Below, piece by piece: positions 12,095-23,797 of a stretch of 64,000 nucleotides of DNA; within the stretch, counting starts at the first letter, position 1, and every line of letters starts with the position of its first letter. The position numbers and the translations under genes were made by a program. The notes under the pieces were generated by a model that saw only the letters and a list, made by a program, of their open reading frames with translations, did no database searches and was not told where the DNA came from. Source of the stretch: Branchiostoma lanceolatum (Eukaryota > Chordata > Leptocardii > Amphioxiformes > Branchiostomatidae); NCBI RefSeq assembly GCF_035083965.1, contig NC_089722.1:17581142-17645141 (forward strand). The letters run 5' to 3'.

Positions 12095-12649
12095 ATGTAA
12101 GCATACACATACACGAATAGACATACACGTACACAGGCACACACACATTTGTGAAAATCTGAAAAAAATAACAATACAAACTTTTTGTTTTGATTGTTGT
12201 TTTATTACTTGATTACGTAACAGGTATTATGATCTCATGCATTCGTAGAACCAATCCACTACAATATCATCACCAAGAATCAGCTACAATACAAACATCC
12301 AGAATATAATAGAACACAAACTTTAAATTTATGGCCTCCGTCGGTCAGTATTTACCATGGAAAGCAACAACTTAAACTACAACCAATGTTGCTCGAGGTG
12401 TGGCTCTCCTCAAACACCTCCATTTAACGTCCTTAGATCTGAAAGACGCCCCTATCCTTAGCTAGGTACTCATTTTGCACTGAGTAAAGAGAGGAAATTC
12501 GTCTTAAGGGCCTTTTCCAAGTGTGCAACCACATGATAAGATACAAAATACAAGTTTCTAGATGACCACCACACAAACACCATCATGCAAGTAACTTTAT
12601 GTTAACAGGTCGACTGCACCGGAATCTGTTCTTGTCCCAGCTGTCCTCT
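11071..12649. other. Spacer between PEF copies, with CA microsatellite
   Basis: This holds the 5' leader of copy A (the stretch just upstream of its ATG resembles the leader of copy B, suggesting a shared 5' UTR acceptor), a 14-base G run at about 11152, an interrupted (CA)n tract at 11945-12150, and the 3' UTR of copy B with a minus-strand AATAAA (TTTATT near 12199). A SINE-like fragment lies at about 12400-12530. No gene was seen. Confidence 0.5.
11945..12150. repeat. (CA)n microsatellite, interrupted
   Basis: Mostly CA dinucleotides with ATAC and CGCA interruptions; the longest pure block lies at about 12049-12089. Confidence 0.95.
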
Positions 12650-15600
12650 TCAAGTGGACATCGTTACTAGGATGAACTGGAAAACAACAGAACCAACTAT
12701 AAGGAGGTTCATGGTTCTAAGTACGCCTGCGCACCGAAATGCAGTGTGGGTAATGTGTCAAAAGTGAAAGCCCTTAACTTGTAAACAGTTCTTGTCTCGA
12801 CCATTGTCTCGATTTGTATAACAATATCCAGACGTGTTTTATGTTTCAGGGCCTTGACCTTTGACCTATTACCCCCAATGCATTTCGCTGCACATGCCCA
12901 CTAAAACTCGTGACTGTATATACCAAATTATCACTTCTTTATTTTTGTTCTTTGAGATTTTCTTGGAAAACTTCGCCCAGGCCTCAAAATGCATTTTGTG
13001 AAAGGAGCAAGTTTACTACAAAATCAGACTGAGCACGTTTTTACGGTAGGTAAAGAGGCTTTGTATAACATTTGCCGATATCTTTCGGCACTTGCCGATA
13101 TCTTTCGGTAATCTATGGCATTTATTTGCTCACTTTCCAGCTTCTTTTTGTGATTTCCAGTATGGTCGCAACTTTTAAAAACTACGTACGAAAGTCAATG
13201 AATGAGCACAACGTGTCAGCAGGCCTGACATCACATACTCACATCGTCGTATTGGAAGTTGACAGATCCTTCCTTGGCAGTGTCACGGCGGCTGAACTCG
13301 TCTAAATTAAGGGAAATATAAAAAAAAAACTAGTAACACGACCTCAAAGCATCGACATTTCAAGTGACGTATCATAAAGGTTTGCCATTCATTATGCAAA
13401 GAATGTCCTCATTTGCATAACCCCTCTTAGTTCATCATCTTTCCGTACCCGAATAACACAAGATGTTCAACGTATGAAAGTCTTATCTTATCAAAAGAAA
13501 TATGTTGTAGAGCAGCATTTCCTAATAGATTATGTAAACGAGACACACACACACACACACGAGTCAGTTTGTGCTCGTATCTACCCGTTAGCATCTTGAG
13601 ACGAACCGCGCAGGCCACGAAGTCGTCAAACGTCATCTTCCCGCCGTCGCCGTAGCGCTTCACGATGACGTTCATGGCTTCGGGGATCAGTGCGTGACCT
13701 GCAAGATTGAAGGAAGGTCATTTACAATTCTCTCAGGTGTAAATGAGTACCTAGCCTAGATTAGGGACGTCCCTCGGATAGGACGTTAAATGGAGGTCCC
13801 CTGTTTGTGGAGAGCCACACCATACGCACGTTAAAGAATCCACCAAAACTTTCGAAAAAGAGTCGGGGTATGCCCCGGTGTGCGATGGTCCAAAACCTTA
13901 CAGTCGGTTGACCCGATACATGTCAGTAATTGCCGATTCTTTGGCAGATGGACATTACGGAAGAAGAAAAGAAGAAGACGTTTTCTTGCCAGCGTCGCTT
14001 TTGAAAAGGGGATTTTCAAATAGCAACAAGACTTCAGAGACTTCACACCTCCATGAAACATCTAGTCCAAGAGCTTTAAAGTTTGTAGATTTCTGGTTTC
14101 ATCTTGTCTCATTGATTATTGAAGTGATGCATGATTTGTATCTTTAAATGTTCCACCTCCATAAATTGCACATGTATCAGGTCCAATTATGGTAAACACT
14201 GGAATATTCATATTATCCTCATTAATCATGTAAATTAAGTCCTAATTTACACAATTTACTTCTAATTATGTATATCACTGCCCAAGCTTCCTGTATACCA
14301 AATATCAAGAAGCTGGTTGAAAGATTTTAACAAAACGACCCTGCAATTCCAGAACAAGCTGCTCGGGGGAACAAACATTCACCACTTTTCTTTGCATCAA
14401 AATCTATCTGCCACCAAAAAGCAAAACCATAGCAGGACAAAAGTTACAAAGACTGAAAGTTCTGCTGAAAAAAGAAACAGACATGAAAAGCAGCCATGGG
14501 GACCAAAAATAGACATTGACTTTCCAATTTTGGTCGCTACACGGTCGCACAGCGATTGCCGCCCGGTGAGGTTATGAGGTTAAGTTGGCTAGATTTGTAT
14601 AGTTCCATAGATCCTGCAGCTGACTCACCCAGGTCGGCGATGGCAGCGTGTGGTTCCACGGTGCCACTGTTGTCACTGTCGTGCTGCGTGAAGATTTCTT
14701 TCCACCGGTTCAGATCCTCCCAGAGCTCCTTAAACTCGTCAAACCCCATCTTTCCGCTGTTGTCGTGCTTGAATTAGAGGAGTCAAGGAACTTGTGTACA
14801 ACGTATCATTATGGAACTGTGTAGATGTATGTCTTTGGCTTGCTTAACAAGAAGGTTTCGGAAGTGCAAGTTACAGACACTCTATCACCACAAATCATGA
14901 GAACTTATTATTTTGACACAGACAATGTTTATACAGATGATACAGGTCGCTAACAAAAGGATACGTCCAGCATCGAGATCATGATGCGACTTGTCTCCAG
15001 GCTAAACGCTGTTGGGACGAACAAAGAGTTCTCATAGTATGTACCATATACATGGTTGAGCAATGACCAATGTAAAACACCAAATTTACTATTTATAACT
15101 ATAAATGGATCGAATAAGCCCATAACATAATGTTTGTCTGTGTTGTGTGTCTTACATAGGTTGCTTCCGCTGACATCTCCATCGACCTCTTCATTGACCT
15201 CTCCAGTGGCCTCTCCATTGCCTTTGGCCTCTCCATTGACCTCTCCAGTGGCCTCTCCAGTTGCCTCTCCATTAGCCTCTCCATTGACCTCTCCAGTTGC
15301 CTCTCCATTGGCCTCTCCATTGACCTCTCCAGTGTCCTTTCCATCGGCCTTTCCATTGACCTCTCCATTGACCTCTCCATCGACCTCTCCATCGACCTCT
15401 CCATTGACCTCTCCAGTTGCCTCTCCATTGGCCTCTCCATTGACCTCTCCAGTGTCCTTTCCATCGACCTCTCCATCGACCTCTCCTTTGGCCTCTCGAT
15501 CGGCCTCACCAGTGGCCTCTCCATCGACCTCTCCTTTGGCCTCTCCAGTGGCCTCTCCAGTGGCTTCTCCATCGACCTCTCCAGTGCCCTTTCCATCGAC

Positions 15601-18600
15601 CTCTCCAGTGGCCTCTTCAGAGACATCTCCATCGTCCTCTTCAGTGACCTCTACAGTGACCTCTACAGTGACATCTACAGAGACGTCTCCATTGGCCCCT
15701 GCAGTGACTTCTGTAGTGACCTCTGTAGTGACTTCTTCAGTGGCCTCTCCATCGATCTCTTTATCGTCCTCTCCAGTGACTTCTCCATTAACCTCTCCAT
15801 TGACCCTTGAGGTGACCTCTCCAGTGACCTCTTCAGTGTTCTCTTCAGTGACCTCTACAGAGACCTCTACAGAGGATTCTCCAGTGACCTCTTTAGTGAT
15901 CTCTTCAGTGACCTCTACAGAGACCTCGACAGAGGCTTCTCCAGTGACCTCTTTAGTGACCTCTCCATTGACCTCTCCAATGACCTCTGCAGCGACATCT
16001 CCAGTGACCTCCCCAGTCACCTCTCCAGTGCCCTTTCCATCGACCTCTCTATCGACCCTTGCGGTGAACTCCCCAGTCACCTCTCCGGTGACCTCTCCAG
16101 TCACCTCTCCGGTGACCTCTCCAGTCACCTCTGCGGTGACCTCTCCAGTCACCTCTCCGGTGACCTCTCCAGTCACCTCTGCGGTGACCTCTCCAGTGAC
16201 CTGCAGCTGTTGTCCAGGGAAAGTTAGCTGTTCATGTAAAGGAATCTCAAGTTAGCTGTTCATGTAAAGAAATCCACAAAACATTAGTTTAAAGTAAACG
16301 AGGAACAAAACAGATTGTTTCCGCCAACATAACCGTTATTTCTATGCATCTGTTGAAGAGAACTCTCAGCTGGTAAATATATGTTATTAGGTACTTACTT
16401 TTCTCGCAGTTTTGGAGAATGATCCAGAAAGAGAATTCTCCTTTCCTCCTTTCTGTGGATTCCATGAGATGATGTCATAAGTCTTTTACGCATGTTATTG
16501 ACGACAATCGAACTAACCATACTCCAGCTGCTTCGATGCATTTAAAACAGACGATACGCATGGTTCGGTTGAAAAGTCTATAAAAGCGAACCTTACAAAG
16601 TCCTCGATACGGAAAAATGAGTATTACCTTGCATCCAAATGACAATGGATTCAAAATATTTAACACATATTCAATAGAAGATTGGGGCAACTTTCAATAT
16701 CACTGGGATAAGAAATAGACTTACTACACGCGGGGAAAAAGGCAACATTAGAGAAGGAACAAAGTTGGTGAGCTATAAATTTACCCACGCTCTGGCATCT
16801 AATTGGATGCTACTGGTCACAAAGTTGGTAAGCTATAAAGCAAAATTGATAAGCTATAAATTTACCCATGTTATGGGTCTGGTGTGGTCTGGACTGGACA
16901 AGACTACAACCCAAGCAAGTTTTAAAGTCGTACCTCGTTATCACCACGACAAGTTCCCTTTCCTCCAGGACTTTGACTCCCTTTTGACTTTTTTATCGGA
17001 GTGCTCGTGGCAGGAAACCACATCTTTTCCAGCGCAGTCGCCATCTTCAGCATTTCTGCGCGGTTTCTGCACAAAGCGGCGTGGGACAAATAATTACTGT
17101 AAATGCATTCATTTTCGCGTGGTTTTAATGTCGCGGTAGGGAGAAAATTGAGTGTTCGCGGTGGGTTTAAGTTCGCGTTTGAGACAGTAGTAAACCGTAA
17201 ATTTCGCGGAGGTTTTAAGTTCGCGGCGAAGAGCTTACCGCGAAAACAGCAAATATAAACCACCCCGAACATTTCTTAAATAACGTTACATGTACATGTA
17301 ACGTTACCCCGAACATTTCTTAAATAACGTTACATGTAACGTTGGGTAACATAAATTCGCGGGGTACTTAAATTCGGGATTTTTCGAAAACGGGGTGTTT
17401 AGGGATATGTGCTAGATGCAACATCAGTAATACCGCTAGAAATGCAAACTTGACAGAGTAACGTATTCAGAACACTGTCTGAAAAGCTTCGATAACCATG
17501 CATTAGAAGTTGGCTACGTCAAAAACTCTCCGTCCCTTATTGTCACAGTCTGAGGGCTTCGTGGGAGAATTATATGTACATAGTTGTTCGCTGGTTTATA
17601 AGACAAATGTCACATCCGCTTCCTGCTCAACACAATTATTTACAATACAACTTATTAGAATCTGTTTTGCTAACCTACAACTGGACTCTAAGTGTGATTA
17701 ATCATCAAAACGCCTCTTTGTTGCTACAACCAATGGCTACGGCACTACGGTGAATTTTCCCGCCGCCATATTCGTTACCCAGAATCCTGCTATTCGGCAG
17801 ACGACAAATGTTTGCGAGGAACACTTTTTTGTCTAAATGTTGTGTGTGATAGTGGACTGATGGCGATATTTTCCTCAAAGTTTGCTCTTAGCACAAGCAG
17901 AAACACATGGACATAGTAGTATTACCATTTCTACGGCATCCAGCTAACGCCCCGATGAATAATGTACAAATTTCCATGACGGTGGGGGTGAACTTTGAGT
18001 GACGTTCTACCGACTCAACACACGGGTTGTTCCCGGAGGCTTGATGTGTCCGGTACGGCCGTTTTTTCGTGTATTTTTTTTTTACTTGGACACGTCTATA
18101 TCCAAAGCACTCTCCTCAAGCCAAGGATGGAACGAATAGCTGCTGTATAAAATGTAATTAGCGGTAAGATATTCAAGACGAATCTTCTCTCCCGAATTAA
18201 TGTGCCCCCCTGTCCGACAGCACCATCATTGTGCGTGCGGCGGACGGTAGTTTCAAGTTGAAATATTATGGTGTCAGCACGACTAGAGACAAAATCTACC
18301 ATATATATGATTAGTGCAAAGATAGTACATGTACATAATACTGAAAGAATAATAGAAAAAAAAGGATGGTTTATTGTTCTGCTAAATTGATTTCAGTCAA
18401 CCATTATCGGAAAAATCCCGAATTTATGTTACCCAACGTTACATGTAACGTTACATGGCGTTGTCTGGTGGTATTCATTTACTCTACTTTGTTACAAAAC
18501 TAATGTTTGAACATATACGCGTCATTTTTTTCACATTTCTATCCTTGCTAACATGTAATAAGGTAGATTCAAATTGCGATGTGGAAACAAATCATCACAA

Positions 18601-18764
18601 ACAGTACGTGACTTTGTTATAATGTTTTGATCGGCCAGATTCTACAATATGTTTCTTTAATATGATGTACTACGTATGAAAAAAAAAGAAGAAATGTACC
18701 TGTAGGAAAAGCGCTGAAAAGAAAGGCCGGAAGCCAGCAAGCACACATCGTTCATGGTACGCAT
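12650..18764 (-). CDS. Penta-EF-hand protein with giant acidic repeat exon (copy B)
   Basis: Nine exons on the minus strand: 18764-18700, 17066-16934, 16452-16399, 16200 (or 16206)-15156, 15008-14965, 14767-14629, 13698-13585, 13301-13243 and 12676-12650. Phases agree throughout and give about 559 residues. Each exon except the repeat one has a clear counterpart in copy [10 protein letters not shown] near the start, [52 protein letters not shown] and [11 protein letters not shown] at the end. Differences are large. The exon coding DPLYGYF is absent, the EF1 exon is replaced by a 348-residue repeat, and a three-codon deletion after VEPH removes the Glu at position 12 of the EF3 loop. EF2 ([12 protein letters not shown]) is intact. 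The N-terminus ([15 protein letters not shown]) is a weaker signal peptide than in copy A. Confidence 0.78.
15156..16200 (-). repeat. Coding 12-bp minisatellite: (T/N/D)-G-E-(V/A) repeats
   Basis: About 87 tandem 12-bp units (GAGGTCACTGGA and variants) fill one exon of PEF copy B. On the minus strand they read TGEVTGEV..., grading to EVNGEV, EVDGEA and finally [11 protein letters not shown] before a GTAAGA donor. The 1045-bp length is 3n+1, exactly the phase needed between its neighbours, and there is no stop, so selection or very recent expansion has kept the frame. The last residues align with the end of copy A's EF1 exon (GISGTYQ), so the repeat probably grew inside that exon. The plus-strand frame (SPLTSPV...) is also open, but only as a by-product of the periodic sequence. 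Confidence 0.85.
17329..18453. mobile_element. Non-autonomous TIR element, ~1.1 kb
   Basis: Inverted termini: the left end (17329-17390) reads 'acatgtaacgttgggtaac', then ATAAATTCG and CGGGATTTTTC; the right end (18408-18453) is the complement, GAAAAATCCCG, AATTTATGTT, then 'acccaacgttacatgtaacg'. The left end carries an extra ~20-bp insertion and a partial tandem copy of the outer end (17263-17330). No transposase frame was seen inside. It lies in intron 1 of PEF copy B. Confidence 0.6.
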
Positions 18765-20744
18765 GTTGGGACACCAGATTACTACAGCTGGTTGCTGTGG
18801 AAAACAAAAATATAGGCTAATGAATATACCTGTATACCACCTCCCTCTTCTGCTTTATAGAATTGAATGAAAGACCTTCATTGTGCATTGACGCCTCAAG
18901 GGGCTAGGGACAGGTCGTCTTTTGCATGACTTAACAATGAAACAGATAACAAACAACCACAGAAACAACACAGACAAGTGTATTGGACAGCAGAAATACA
19001 CGAGTTAAACATATATAGTAGACAGAAGTGTTATATTAAGCTAACTGAGTACAGTCAGCTTCTATTATCAGTATGTGCTAATTAACTTCATAAGGCTTTG
19101 AGCTTAAAGCACAATACGTAATACTATACGTCCGTTAGACTGTCAGATTTGATAAAATCAAACAAGAACCCTCCTATTCTTTTCAATCAGTGCGACGGGT
19201 TCTTTGACGTGCTATCGTAGAGACGTCCCTGTCCGAAGATGGGCACTTATTTTCAACTGGATAAAGCAAGGAAATTGTGCAAAGTGCCTTTCCCATTGGC
19301 ACGACAGCAACATTTTGAGATCACAATTACATGGCCGATTCGGGTACGATTTCAGTCCCTTTAATTCAAGGACACCGGCCATTGTGCCAAATGTCTGCAA
19401 GATTTACGAGATAACTTTACTGGTAATCGCAGTGTGGTCACGGAATTAAAAACAAAGTGCAATGATTAGAAATATGTATGGTAGTCGGTGCAATATAGGA
19501 GACGATAACGTACGTATTACCTAATCTGATATTTGAAAAACTGGGAAAACAATAGCTAATATCGACATATCTTATCAAGTAGGTCATCAAGGGTTCCCTA
19601 GGTATTCATGCGATTTTTTCCTGAATACATACGACCCTTACTATTAGTACACCTCGTATGAATTCCGTAAAATTCGTGTTTCTTCGTAGTGGATTGTTTG
19701 AATTCCGTAAGATTCGTAGTAAAGCTTGTATGAATTCCGTAAAACTCTTATCTTATGAATACTTAGGCACCCTGAAATACATGTAGGTCATTGTCCATAC
19801 TGGTTGATACGACGGGTCAGCTAGTCCATTAGCGTCTACAAAATTCAGGTACAATACAGAATTATGCACTCAAGCACAACTTCAATACATGGAAATAATG
19901 AAGCCGCGTCTAAAGCAATGGAAAAAAAAGTCGCAGAAGAATTGTACTTACAAACTTGTTAGCCTCCAGTGACCTGCGCTCAGTGATCTGGGCGACCTAG
20001 GTCTGAACGAGAGACGCCTGCGGTCTGACGCAGAAACGCGAACAACCCGTTCTGCACTGACCGGAGTTACCCTGCATGAATAACGTTGTTGCCTACATTG
20101 AGGCCATAGTTGAGTTTCTTCACACACGCATATACATGCACATATACACACACGCAGGTGCGCGCGCACATACACACGCGCGTGCGCGCGCACACACACA
20201 CCACATGCACACACAACATGAACATACACAAAAACGTACCCAAACACCTTTAGCCTTAAATTTGAACTTTTTGCTTACTGTACTGAAACTGATAAATTGT
20301 GTCCACGTTTCATGTCTTTTTGCTACCATAACCCTAATACTCCAACTTAAATGTATGACTATGTACGTATGTATGTAACCCTAAATATGGCTAACCATAA
20401 CATCAATTAGCTTTAAGGTTAATCACACTTTTGTACTGCCATTAAGACATCTCTTCAAATCTTAAGCTACCATACTGACCAAGACCAAAGCATGTCCAGA
20501 ACAAAAGGTACGAAAACGGACGTTTTGCTGCGGTACCTTGGTCACGCACCAGGGGGCCAAAATCAATCTTGACCTTCGTCCTACCCACATATCATTATCA
20601 TAATCCACCCAGACATTAAGTTATGCTGACCACAAAGATCCAGAAACACACTCAGATATAGACACACACACACACACACACAAACACATACATACACACA
20701 CACACACACACAGATATTTTTTATGGAGGTAACAATGCCAACTA
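18765..20744. other. Upstream spacer of PEF copy B
   Basis: No coding region was recognised. The first 60 bp resemble the leader of copy A. A SINE-like fragment (about 19190-19380) shares the 'gtgcaaagtgcctttccca' core with the SINE at 7747-8112. An interrupted CA tract lies at 20120-20232, a second at 20660-20713, and a dispersed repeat at 20520-20740. Confidence 0.45.
20520..20740. repeat. Dispersed repeat family (three copies)
   Basis: A stretch with 'cttgaccttcgtcctaccca', 'atatcattatcata', 'gttatgctgacca' and a terminal 'atggaggtaac' also occurs in recognisable form at 35320-35530 and 60555-60735. It is probably an old interspersed element; its class could not be told. Confidence 0.5.
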
Positions 20745-23700
20745 AGGTGCACATCAGTCTTTTATTTCATCAGTACAATATAACCTGTACACATGTCTGA
20801 ACCAGCACCAACGTGTGAAGTAATAGTAGCAGCAGCCTTCAGACATGACAGTCTCTTCTGACAAGGACACTTGTGAATCTCAAGGTTCGGAAAAAGCTTT
20901 CCGTGACTGTCATAAAATGGGTGTATTACACACGTCTGTCCATTCAAAAATATGCATTCTTATTGTTGCCAAAGTCTTTTATATTCACTACAGTTATATT
21001 AATTCCGACACCAACACATCTTGGCAGTGCTTGAATCTGTGGGTTATTTTCTATAAATTCGGGGTGATTTCTAGCGTACATTTAGTGTTGCGCAATCTTA
21101 CAAAAACATGGTGATGACAATAGTATACATACAGGACATGTCATGTAGGAGTGCAGCTAGCGCAATAACACTGTTTCTGAACACAACACTTTCAGCTCAA
21201 CAAAACCCTAAGAATGTTCTCAATTATACATCAACAATATCTATCCATTCCTGCTACGGTATACGTATCACATGTGTAGGTTGGAATAATGAACATCAAA
21301 ACCAAAAGTAAGGTACATGATATATGACTGTTAAATGTTTATTACATTACATTTAAAAACAAAAGGGAGGGCCAGTTGCCTTGGAGATCACTTGGTACAA
21401 TCTGTTATCTGTTTCCATAGCTACTGTCTGTTTCCATGGCTACTGTCTGTTGATATGGCTACTGTCTGTTGCCATGGAGCCCCTCCCAAATGTTATCACA
21501 GAATTTCCTCTACACAGATGACCCACTCAACACTGAAGACCACCCACCATAACACAATTTCAAAACCATTCACCCATTATAAAAGAATAGCATATATATA
21601 TACAGCTTTATAAAATTACATCAAATGTTTTACACATACAATTGACAGTATCTTGAATGTAAAATGCTATTAATTCTACATCAGTTAGTTATGGTACTAT
21701 GATTTATATACAATCACATTCAAGGCAGTGCTCAGTGTTATCTTGAGAAAGTTAACCTTCATAAAGTGAAATACATTAAATTTGACAGTTTCTTAAAAGA
21801 ATCACCATGATTCTTTTTGGCGTAGGAAATACATTTCTGGTAAAGGCACAATTCATTTCATTTACAAGAGACAGTCATAGCATCATCATCTTTACCTAAT
21901 TAAAATGTACCAAACAGATAAAATCATTAGTACGACAAATTGATTCTTATTTTCAAAGCCTGTGTAAAATTGTTAGCCTCTACCAGGCTCCGTCCTATCG
22001 TTGGGAAAATAGTAGAAATCAGCCGAGGTACTCTGCTATACAGGGTAGGTCCGCTATACAGTGAAGCTCCATTATCGATGGACGATAATGGAGCTTCACT
22101 GTATAGCGGACCTACCCTGTATAGCGGAGTACCTTGGCTGATTTCTACTATTTTCCCAACGATAGGACGGAGCCTGGTAGAGGCTATAAAATTGTGATCT
22201 TCTGTGATGGTATGAACAACTTCTCACTGTGTGCAATCTGAACAAACCTTTACAAAACTATGAACCTAGTGACTGTCATACAACGATGTTACAGCTGTCA
22301 GATTCTCCTCTTATTCAGTATTTCTTTACCTTTTCTTTAGTACAAAAATATGTGCTTTTCTTGTTAAAACATCTTTTTTTGTAAAAACATGTGAAAGTGT
22401 CATAGTGAAGCAATACTTCTTCCACAGCAACTGTTACAGTAGTGGTCAGTTCACAGATTTTCTGATGAATTCTGTTCTAAAATGTGACCTTTTATTGTCA
22501 AATAACAGTTACTCAAGCAACTGGATATGATTTTGGAAACGGCCAATAACCTTTTATTGTGTTCCCAAAACTATAGATTTAACCTTCTCCCTGCTGCCCA
22601 ACCCTTTTTAAACAATACAAAGTTGCTACTAAATGGCCACTTCAGCAGGGAGAAAGTCAAGACTGCAGCAAGAAAATAAAATAAAATAATAACAAAAAAA
22701 GCAGGCAAAAAAATAGGGGATAGGACAAACTGTAGCATTAATTATCAGGTCACCAATTCATGTTAAAAAAGTTGAGAATTGCTGAACAAAATTCAATCAA
22801 ATTAACCTCAACATTCACTCTATACAATAAATATTGGTACTTACATGTAGTATAACTTACTACAAACTTGCTTTTGATAATGTCCCAAATTTAATCATCA
22901 AATAGACTAGAATCAGACACTGTTAGCAAACGGTAGTCTTACTTTAAGTTCATAACTTACTGTTCATTATTCTTATCTTCATATAAAAAATTGTGCACAC
23001 ACAAAAGTCACCTTTAAAACTACAGTAGAGCGCAAAAATAATTTGTACAATATATATAATATATATACTGTATATATATAATACTTTGTACATAAACAGA
23101 GATATCTCTGTGTAATAGTTAGTTATGTGTGCAACTTATATAAATCAAATATGTACACGCACTTCACACAAAAATATGGACTTAAAAGTTCAAATGGGTT
23201 TTATCGCTTCATTCCTCTCAAGTTCTGCTATACTGTAAAACTGTAATATTTTAATTAAGGGTTTGAATTAGCAGGATCAGATATGAGTACAATATCAAAA
23301 TATAAAATGGAAAATTTCTGAAACCTGGGGCTCTTTTTTTCTGTTCCTGTATTGTTTTCTAGTTTCCTCCATATATCTCCTTCCAGAAAAATGGTAATAT
23401 TCATGTCTAAAAAAGAAATAATGCAGAAATAACAGTGTATATAGTACAATGTAATAGTGCAGTGCGATCAAGAGTATCTATAAATCTGAAATAACAACCA
23501 CACGTACAACAGTTTTCAAATTTCTTGAATTAATCAATATTTCTTCAGTGTCCAAAGAGTGTTTTGCAAGCAAATCTACAGAAGATTTTCAAACAATTTG
23601 ATTCCTTCAATCTCTCTTCACTTTAAGTATGTGCTGCTTCTCACCAGCTACACATTTTTTTCTGCTGGTGCATTTGTAGGCTATCAAACATTGTACCTGT

Positions 23701-23797
23701 GGGCCACCATAGATTTTGTGCACTGTGTACTTGTGGGCTACTGTAGATTTCAAGAAGACACCAGATCCTACTCTGGCAGCTCCCTTGTGGTCAACCC
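20745..23797 (-). other. Probable long 3' UTR of the bHLH-zipper gene
   Basis: AT-rich sequence between the stop at 23798 and a minus-strand AATAAA (TTTATT, 20761-20766). No other gene was found in it. It holds a near-perfect foldback MITE (21974-22186), a fourfold ~20-bp repeat around 'gctactgtctgtttccat' at 21415-21478, and ATATA-rich sequence near 23048-23080. That it is all one transcript is inferred. Confidence 0.4.
21974..22186. mobile_element. Foldback MITE, TAGCCT family, near-perfect 103-bp arms
   Basis: Arms 21975-22077 and 22083-22185 are complementary with only about two mismatches around a 5-base loop. Ends are TAGCCTCTACC/GGTAGAGGCTA. Flanking TAAAATTGT at 21965-21973 and 22187-22195 is an exact 9-bp target duplication. 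Confidence 0.9.

Noticed and set aside
11855-12212. Overlapping His/Thr- and Cys/Val-rich open frames
   Set aside because: They are translations of the CA/TG microsatellite.
15134-16255. Plus-strand open frame rich in SPLTSPVAS repeats
   Set aside because: It is the complement of the 12-bp coding minisatellite of PEF copy B; the minus strand has correct splice sites, phase and flanking homology, the plus strand has none.
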